Part shown: positions 57,265-64,000 of the stretch, piece by piece
Numbering within the stretch: position 1 is the first letter of the stretch
How the letters are laid out: each line of letters begins with the position of its first letter
Source of the DNA: Tiliqua scincoides
Lineage: Eukaryota > Chordata > Lepidosauria > Squamata > Scincidae
Direction of reading: 5' to 3'
Assembly: GCF_035046505.1 (NCBI RefSeq)
Contig: NC_089824.1
Location: forward strand, 113,905,997-113,969,996
Length of the DNA stretch: 64,000 nucleotides
Made by a program: the position numbers and the translations under genes
The notes under the pieces: model-generated
Told to the model about the DNA's origin: nothing
What the model saw: the letters and a program-made list of their open reading frames with translations, nothing else
Databases searched by the model: none

Positions 57265-57876
57265 AAATCCCATCGAACATCATGGGATTTACTTCTGAGT
57301 AGACCTGCGGAGGAATGTGCTGTAAAACCAGGGATGCTGATGCTGATCACAGACTGCACTAAGATGAAAGACTTCTGTGGGACTGGAAGGGGGCCTGCAT
57401 CAGGAGGCGCTTCGCTCCAGGGCTGTACCGCAGGCCTCCGTGCAGGGGGAATGCTGCAGGATGCTTTGAAAGGTAGGCGGCTTTCGTGTCCACGTGCGAG
57501 GCGCCCTCGGCTCCTGTCCGTGTCCCCAGCCCTGCCCTTCCACCAGTCTCCGCATGACTCGGAGCCCCCTTTCCGGGAGGAAGCCCCTGACCAAAGGGGC
57601 TGACTAGACTGCACAGCTCGGGCCTCAGACCCGCACTCAGCGTGTCTCCCCAGGAGGAGGCGCCACTGCAGCCAACGGGCCTCACTCCCAGGTAGGCGCG
57701 CAGTCCTCGCCAGCACAGGCAGCGACGGCACTCCTGCCCCTTCCTCTTTCCGGGCGAGGCGGCGAGTGCGCAAAGCGCCGGGGCGGGGCCGGGCCGGGGC
57801 GGAGCGGAGCTGCCCCGGAGGACCGGAGGCGGGGCGGGCGGGAGTCGTTCTGGCCGCTGCCCGCGCTCTGTGGTTA

Positions 57877-57887
57877 AGATGGCGGCG
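57877..57887 (+). promoter_or_regulatory. YY1-type AAGATGGCGGC element
   Basis: An exact AAGATGGCGGC lies 138 bp upstream of the ABL2 ATG. YY1 sites of this form mark start sites of TATA-less genes. Its ATG also opens a 12-codon upstream frame (57879-57914) ending in TGA before the main start. Confidence 0.5.
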
Positions 57888-57914
57888 GCGGGGGCTGAGG
57901 GGGCGAGCCCGTGA
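57879..57914 (+). other. Short upstream ORF in the ABL2 leader
   Basis: ATG inside the YY1 element begins MAAAGAEGASP and stops at TGA 57912-57914, about 100 nt before the ABL2 start. It would be translated only if transcription starts upstream of it. Confidence 0.35.
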
Positions 57915-58014
57915 GGGCCCGGCCGGAGCGCGGCGGCGGGCAGCCCTGCGGCGTAAGAAGCGGCATGTGAGGGAGAGGAGCAGGCCGGGGGCCCGGGACG
58001 GGAGGAAAGTGGGG

Positions 58015-58246
58015 ATGGGCCAGCAGGTGGGCCGCGTCGGAGAGCCGGGCGCCGCCGCCTTCCAGCCGCCGCCGCAACAGCAGCAGCAGCCGCAGCCGCA
58101 GCAGCAGCCGCCGCCTCTTTCCCAGCCGCAGCCCAGGGGGCTCCGGGGAAGCAGCAGCGCGGCTAGACCCGCCGGCCGGAGGCGAGAGGCCGCCGTCGCC
58201 GTCGCTCGAGGTCCCGAGAGCGGCTTCAACGTCTTCGCCCAGCACG
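58015..58246 (+). CDS. ABL2: ABL2 (ARG) tyrosine kinase, first coding exon only
   Basis: ABL2 is a cytoplasmic non-receptor tyrosine kinase that links receptor signals to actin. The exon begins MGQQVGRVGE, the hallmark N-terminus of the myristoylated (1b) isoform, with Gly2 as the lipid acceptor. It continues RGLRGSSSAARPAGRRR and ends ESGFNVFAQH at a GTACGG donor after base 58246 (phase 1), as in the known gene. Residues 17-40 are a Gln/Pro-rich tract built from CAG/CCG codons. By my recollection the human exon lacks most of this tract, so this exon is about 25 residues longer. The start sits in GGGGATGG. SH3, SH2 and kinase exons lie outside the window. Confidence 0.92.
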
Positions 58247-59548
58247 GTACGGGGACGAGGGGCTGCCGCAGATGCTGGCGGCGGGTGGGTGTGGCGCCGA
58301 CGCCGGGCTGCGAGGGCGGAGGAGGCTTCCTCGTCTCCCGGGAGGGCGCAGCCCCTGCGTCAGACAAAGGTCCTTCCTGCGCAGCCTGCCGCTCCGACGC
58401 CCGTGGCAGGTTCGCGGGCGGGGCGCGGAGGCCCAGAGCCTTCCCCGCGCTCCTCAGAGGTGTGCTGCCTCTGGAAGCGGAGGCTCCGTTTGGCCCTGCT
58501 GCCTGAGAGCGTCGCCGGCCCTGCTCCGGCGACCCTCGCCTGGGCATTCGGACAGGCGTGCTTCGCATCTGGTGGGGGCTCTTCTGTCTCTGCCGCACAT
58601 CACCGCTCCTGAGACTCTTCGGAGTCCATCTCGGGAACACTCCCTTTTCTGGTCTTGACAGAGGGAGTCACGGCGTGGCCCGTGTGCCCAGCTGCACATG
58701 CTCGGGCACTGAGCCGTGTTGGCAGAATCGCAGCAGATGCATCCAGGATGCACTGTTGCAGTTTGGACATCCAGTGAGTGGTCCCCCCTGTTGTGACTCT
58801 CCTCCCAAGGCCTCAGTCCCTTCTCCCCAGCTGTCAGATTGTATCTGCTCCTGTTCTGTGGAAGCTTGAAATAGCGTTTCGGTTCGTTTTTGGATTCACC
58901 CTGCGCTGTATGCGTTGTTGCTCTGAAATTCCCATTCAAAGCTGCTTTACCTTGGCTCACAGTAGGGTTAGTAAGGATAAATTCCATACAAAGGTGTCTG
59001 TTGGGAAGTGGGGCTAAGAGGTTGCACACTGTCCTCAAGGTGTCACAGATCTTGTGTCATTTTAGAACTTACTTTTACTCTTCTGTTCTGGGAAGCATTT
59101 TGATACCATTCCCACTCTTCACAGGTTAATGGTTTACCTTCACTTTGACCTTTTTGGCAAGGATGGGGGTTGCAAAGAATTCTGGGGGGGGAGAGTCAAC
59201 ATTTCTCACTTAGGAGCTTGTAAGTCTGTCTTTGAGAGATGCAGTACTGTTCAGAAAATTGGAAAGCATTGTTGCTCTTCTAAACATCCTGTTTTTTCAT
59301 GGTCAGTAGCTGATATAGCATCATGAAAACTCTGCCATGTTGTTCATGTTCTCCCTCATAGGTACAGTTTTTTAAAATCTTGGTTGATCTTTTAAAGTTT
59401 TGATCAAAAGCAGAGTCCATGTCTACTGAGAAGTAAGTCATATTGTGTTCAGTGGCGCTTACTCCCAGGAAAGTGTGTATACAATGGAGACAAGAAAAGA
59501 AGGGAAGGAAAAAGTATACAATTGCTTCAGTTCCATATGCAGTTGGCC

Positions 59549-59680
59549 CTTATTATCCATGGGTTTGGCACCTGCAGATTTGACTCACTGCTGGTGCCAA
59601 CTATGCATCTGAAGGACCTCAGAGAGCCTCCTGAAGATGTTGAAAAGGCACTTAAGATTTTTGCCAAAGCGGTCCTATTT
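59549..59680. mobile_element. Pogo/Tigger-like element, left end
   Basis: CAGTTGGCCCTTATTATCCA followed by TGGGTTTGGCACCTGC is a familiar terminus of Tigger-like elements. The other end was not found. Confidence 0.45.
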
Positions 59681-59689
59681 TAGTTTTAT

Positions 59690-60060
59690 GCCTAGGCTGC
59701 TAGATGTGGGAAGAGATGGTTCATTGGCTTCTCAGGTTCCAAGCCATGTGAGGCTCTGAATATAAGCCGTAGCACTTTGAATTGTGTTTGGAAATGGTTG
59801 GTCAGCCAGTTTCAGTAATGACGGGTTATGTTCCCTACAACTAGTCCCAGTTAGCAGCCTCATAGCAGTGTTCTGGACTGAGTTTTCTGGCAACCCTTCA
59901 AAGACGGCCTCATGTATAACACATTGCAGGAATCAAAGCTAGAGGTTACCAAAGAGGTTTGCAGCTGGTACACTAGGTTCAGCTAATAGGAGATGCTATA
60001 TGTCACAAAGGCTGTTTGGGTCTCCAATGAGAAAGCTGGATCCATTAGGTACCTCAAATT
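59690..60060 (+). repeat. Old LINE-derived repeat
   Basis: GGTTCCAAGCCATGTGAGGC, then TAGTCCCAGTTAGCAGCC and CATTGCAGGAATCAAAGCTA: the same family as the interrupted repeat at 19700-20575. Confidence 0.5.
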
Positions 60061-60080
60061 GCAAACCTAATCCTTTAGTA

Positions 60081-60267
60081 CAGTGGTTCTCAAGCTGTCT
60101 GTTTTGGAGTGAGTTATGACCCAACTTTTGTTGGTTTGCAAAACTGACAAGGCAGATTAGGCTAAGTGCATCAGGTGTTAAACAAACTGCTACTTGAGGA
60201 AGGCTCTGCTGCCCAGTCACCCCTTGGCAGCAGCCCCTAGGGCCTCTAAAAAGTTTGCGAACCACTG
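60081..60267. mobile_element. hAT-type (Charlie-like) element (187 bp)
   Basis: Ends CAGTGGTTCTCAAGCTG and AGTTTGCGAACCACTG. The target duplication CTTTAGTA / CTTTGGTG has two changes. Confidence 0.75.
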
Positions 60268-61075
60268 CTTTGGTGGAACTGGAGCATGTTAAATGCCTTC
60301 TCCATTGTCAAATGGATTGCACACCACCACAACAACACTCTAGTAACTGCATTTACAGGATTTTACCATCATGTGCATGTATATGTACACATGCACTATC
60401 TCATACTGACTTCTCAAGATATATTTTCTGGCAGATGAGATTAATCATATATACTTATCAGATGTACAGCCAAATCTACACTTATCTTGATGATTACTTT
60501 AAAAGCATAGAATTTAATGACTAAAATTTGCCATAGTTTCTTTTCTATGATCTCCATTAATTTGTTTACACTTGTACACTAGTGTCTTACAGGTTCCATA
60601 CTTGTGGCAGAGATGTCGGGCAATAACTGCCAAGAGTGTGTCTGTGTGCCTTACTGCCTGAGTAATGGAGTTTTTCATTTAGTTTTGGTTGGACATATTT
60701 CCTCTTTATTAACATAAGCTCTTTAGAATTGGAATTGCTCTTGGTCTTTGATGTTAAATCTTTCCATTCAGACTGTTCCCATTGATATCCTTATATTAAG
60801 TAGTTCTGCTCTTAGTTGAAACATGGCACACCTATTATTATGCATTTTTTGTTCTTGCTTTATTATAATTTTCAATTGGCAGTTATATTAGGAACGCTGA
60901 TGTAAATGTGATAATATCTTTAGTAAGCTTGGGAAGGAACTTTTTATCATAAAGATCCTATTGTACAGAGAAAGATGGTGCTTGTAATTTTGGCAACTAC
61001 ACCTGGCTTTGCAGTACTGGCTTGGTGCAGCCATGACTTTATAACTCTGAGTCAGCTCCTGAGAGCTCTTCATTA

Positions 61076-61430
61076 TAATAATAATAATAATAATACAAGT
61101 ATTTATATACCGCCTTTCTTGGTCCTCAGATTTCTCCTCAGACTTTATTCAAGGCGGTTTACATAGGCAGGCTGATTAAATCCCCGTAGGGATTTTTACA
61201 ATGGAAAGAAGGTTCTATCTTTCAAGAACCACAACAGTCCAGATGTTTCACTCTGATCTGGTTTCACATTCTGGCCTCCATCCTCCCACGCTCAGAGCAG
61301 ATGGAATAACTCGGCTCAGCTTGTCAGCTGCTTCAAGGTTGCACGGTGCCGGTGGCCTCGAACTGGCAACCTGTGGATGTTATCTTCAGGCAAATAGAGG
61401 CTCTACCCTCTAGACCAGACCTCCTCCAAA
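61076..61430 (-). mobile_element. L2-like LINE or SINE 3' end, reversed
   Basis: It starts with (ATA)n and ATTTATATACCGCCTTTC, the reverse of the 3' tail seen at 61590-61805. The body has AAGGCGGTTTACATAGGCAG and TCGAACTGGCAACC. Confidence 0.6.
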
Positions 61431-61589
61431 TACAGAAAATTCTTTTTGTAGTTTGCTGCCAAGTTCTAGTGCAAAGGTATTCATTAGCAAATTATCGTTT
61501 ACTGTCCTTCAAGTGAGAGATGAAGGAGCTGCTTGTCAGCCAGCGTGGGAGGCCACTGGGGGCCAGAAGTGATACCAGACTGTGAAATA

Positions 61590-61746
61590 TCCATCTGAAA
61601 TGTTGTGCGGTTCTTGAAAGATAGAACCTTTCTGTTACTATAAAAATCCCCTCGGGGGTTTAGAGAGAGTCTGCCTATGGGAACCGCCTTGAATAAAGGC
61701 AGAGCAATAATACGATGACCAGAAAGGCGGTATATAAATACCAGTA

Positions 61747-61797
<51 letters not shown>

Positions 61798-61805
61798 TAT
61801 TAATC
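61590..61805 (+). mobile_element. L2-like LINE or SINE 3' end
   Basis: TTTACTATAAAAATCCCC-like region, then GGGAACCGCCTTGAATAAAG, AAAGGCGGTATATAAATACC and a (TTA)n tail: the same family as the reversed copy 170 bp upstream. Confidence 0.6.
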
Positions 61806-62218
61806 TTCCACCAAATGCTCCTTTTCTACACCTCAAACCCCTAAACCTCTATTTTTATTCATGTTAACCCATCACTCAGTTAGATTTTTGCATATCACCT
61901 AAGCGGTCAGTTGTCACAGACTGAATAACAGTGGGCCAGCTTACACAATCGGCAATCCATGGCTGAATCCATGGCTGGTTTTGATTGGGAATGTGGCTTG
62001 CCTGACGTAATGAACTTGCACCTCTTCTTTCTTATCTATAGAGTTCTGACATTAATATCATACTTTGAACCACTGCTCTGCAGCTTACCCAAAGCTGGAC
62101 TTTGCTGTAATTCACAAACCAGAATGTGAAAATGGAATTATATCTCAGTTTCTCTTCCTGGTTTATGGAACACTATTACAAATACCTCTCCTAGCTTTGA
62201 ATGAACCATGGTTTAAAC

Positions 62219-63172
62219 CAGGGGTGCCCAAACTCTGCAGAGTTAAACCAGGGGTGCCACTTACGGCCTGCTGCAGGTCCCCATCTGGCCCCCAGGAGGT
62301 CCCCCATCTCCTTTGGGCACTTGGCCCTCACCCCAGCCCACGCTGGCCCGCCGTGTGAGCCCTGCACCTTGCTTTCCCTCACTGCTGCTGAGCTCAGTGG
62401 CAGCGAAGGAAAGATGAGCCCAGCGGGCGCGCAGGGCCTTTTATAGTGGGAAGGTAACGTGAGACTTGCAGGTCTCGCGTTACTTCCCACTATAAAAGAC
62501 TCTGCGTGCTTGCCGGCTGGTCTCTTCTTGTCTTGCCCATCGGCTGGGCTGGGCTCCCCTTGGCTGGCTTGGCTCTCCTTCCGTCCTGCAACCTGAGCCA
62601 GGAGAGTGAGAGAGATCCTGTGCGCGCGCGGGAGGGGAGTGGAGCCCAGCCAGCACATGCCTCCTAGGGATTCGAGGGAGGGCTGGCTGGCTGGCCGGTC
62701 GGCCGGCCGGCCAGCCAGGAAGGAAGGCAGGCAGGTATGCCAGGCAGCAGCATCACATGCCGCCCTAGCTAGCGAGGAAGGGCAGTTAGGTAGGCATGCA
62801 GCTGGGTGAGCAGGCAGGCAGCCAAGCGGGCGAGTGGGCAGCCAGGCAGGAGCACATTCCGCCCAAGCGAAGGAGGGAGGGCAAGGAGGCAGGCGAGCAG
62901 GTGGGTGTATATGTGTGAAAGTGTGGAAGACCCCCCCGTTTGTGCGTATGAATGAGATCATAAACTGGCGTGAAGATCTCCCCCCCCTTATTAGTGTGAC
63001 TGAAATCATAAATTGGCTTGAATTCATTCATTCATTCATTTTCTGTCTCTAATATATTCATTTATGTAAATTTATTCAAATTTGAAATGTAAATTAATGA
63101 TTTTTTTTCGGCCCCGGACACAGTGTCAGAGAGGTGATGTGGTCCTCCTGCCAAAAACTTTGAGCACCCCTG
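62219..63172. mobile_element. hAT-type element (954 bp) with GC-rich core
   Basis: Ends CAGGGGTGCCCAAACTC / TTTGAGCACCCCTG. A perfect 8-bp target duplication GTTTAAAC lies at 62211-62218 and 63173-63180. The first 35 bp carry a second, shorter copy of the terminus (GTTAAACCAGGGGTGCC). The core is CpG- and GGCT/GCAGGCAG-rich. The minus frame of 278 codons is a low-complexity artefact. Confidence 0.85.
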
Positions 63173-64000
63173 GTTTAAACAAACTAAGATGTTGAAAGTG
63201 CACAAGCTGAAGAGGGAAGGAGAAGGAGAGAGCATGAGAACTTGCATAAATTCAAACAGGGTTTTTTCCAGAGTTCACAAATCATTGTTTTATTCAGTTG
63301 TCTAAACTAGCCAATTCAGTGTGCAGAGCAGAATGGATAGGATTTGAACTGTGTCCAGTGCTGCTGCTCCATATGGGTCAAGGAAAGACTTCTGTCCTTG
63401 AAATGTCAGCTGAGGATGAGGGTCCTCAGCCCTGAAGGGAAAGTGTAGTAGTTACCAAAGGCTAAGTTGGGAAGTTCTAAGGAATCCTGTCAGTAACCTG
63501 AATCATACTGATATTGCTGCAGTATGTCTTGTGTTTGACAACTGCAGTTGGCAGAATAAAAGATGTGGTGAAATACAGAAATCTTCAAAAATCTGAAATA
63601 GCAACTGCTTTATGTATTTCAGCTTTGAATTTGTTAACTCTTTCTAGATTGGTAATGGGATAAGGTTGACAATAGTTAAGCACAAGGAACAGAACTGCAG
63701 GATAACTGAAGGCACTTCCAACCCTTGTCATTTCATTCTAAGAGCTGATTGGAGACTATGGTCATCGCACTTTTAACTGCACTCTTAAAAATTGAAAATG
63801 ATAATACAGAAAATATTAAGACATGCATGCTCCTTGGGGAGCCGTCTTTGTATGCTCAACAGGTGACAAACAACCCATGACAAAACTAAGTTTGTGTCTG
63901 TGAAATGTCTGAAATGGGGCCCAAGTTCTACAGTCTAGTGGTGGTGCTGGAAGAATGGAGGGTATGAATGGCCACCCTGCTGCTCTTTCCTTGTATGCAC

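Larger units (their letters stand above)
57380..58690 (+). promoter_or_regulatory. ABL2: CpG island, ABL2 promoter
   Basis: A dense CpG island of about 1.3 kb surrounds the ABL2 first exon. It has many GC boxes (for example GGGGCGGGGC around 57780) and no TATA box. An AAGATGGCGGC element at 57877-57887 matches the YY1 site often found at the start of such transcripts, so the start site is probably close to 57.85 kb. The long minus-strand open frame across the island has no recognisable protein and is a GC artefact. Confidence 0.75.
58247..64000 (+). other. ABL2: ABL2 intron 1 (start)
   Basis: No further ABL2 coding exon is seen up to the window end. The intron holds the repeats listed separately (59.5, 60.1, 61.1, 61.6 and 62.2 kb). 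The stretches 58.7-59.4, 61.8-62.2 and 63.2-64.0 kb show nothing recognisable. Confidence 0.7.

Noticed and set aside
57084-58640. A 518-codon open frame on the minus strand over the ABL2 CpG island
   Set aside because: It is the antisense of the ABL2 exon and leader, has Arg/Pro/Ala-rich low-complexity content, and shows no domain. High GC alone removes stop codons.
62191-63027. A 278-codon minus-strand protein
   Set aside because: It is the low-complexity core of the hAT-type element, with Pro/Ala/Cys repeats from GCAGGCAG/GGCT units.

Overview
The window is a stretch of vertebrate nuclear DNA, most likely from a squamate reptile (lizard or snake). Supporting this are two clearly recognisable vertebrate genes with spliced exons and CpG-island promoters, chicken-type CR1 LINEs with octamer tails, an L1 tail, several other non-LTR retrotransposons, a DIRS-like fragment, tRNA-derived SINEs ending in a GGCAGCTTCATG-like tail, and many short hAT-type elements with 8-bp target duplications. 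Species cannot be fixed from sequence alone.

Genes. FAM20B (glycosaminoglycan xylosylkinase) lies on the + strand. A CpG island at about 27.4-28.8 kb is its probable promoter and untranslated first exon. Seven coding exons between 37,660 and 44,971 encode a complete 409-residue protein with every splice junction in GT/AG phase, and a long 3' UTR probably ends near AATAAA signals at about 47.36 kb. The second gene is ABL2 (ARG tyrosine kinase), also on the + strand. Only its promoter and first coding exon of the myristoylated isoform (58,015-58,246) are inside; the rest lies beyond 64,000. The 10 kb between the genes contains no TOR3A exon that I can see, and the head-to-tail FAM20B-ABL2 order differs from the human arrangement as I know it.

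Region by region. 1-27 kb: gene-free repeat land with a palindromic LTR-like repeat (1.0-4.1 kb), an L1 tail, a DIRS fragment interrupted by a hAT element (4.8-6.2 kb), SINEs, a CR1 copy nested in a palindromic DNA element (12.3-13.8 kb), several hAT-type elements, a GC-rich unknown insert (18.2-19.1 kb), a retroposon nested in an older repeat (19.7-20.6 kb), a minus-strand LINE (21.2-22.4 kb), a GC-rich hAT-like element with a minisatellite (22.9-23.9 kb) and a further LINE (25.1-26.1 kb). 27-47 kb: FAM20B, whose introns carry a LINE insertion (32.2-33.0 kb) and hAT copies, one of them 19 bp past a splice donor. 47-57 kb: intergenic repeats, including a retroposon with a 166-bp unit present three times. 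57-64 kb: ABL2 promoter, exon and the start of intron 1, with L2-like tails and a 954-bp hAT-like element.

The clearest biological story among the repeats is a probable LINE/retroposon pair. A 476-bp non-coding retroposon (19,950 and 55,777) shares its 3' end with the autonomous LINE at 32,161, and each of the three insertions has a plausible target-site duplication. No bacterial-type system, CRISPR array, tRNA gene or rRNA gene was seen.
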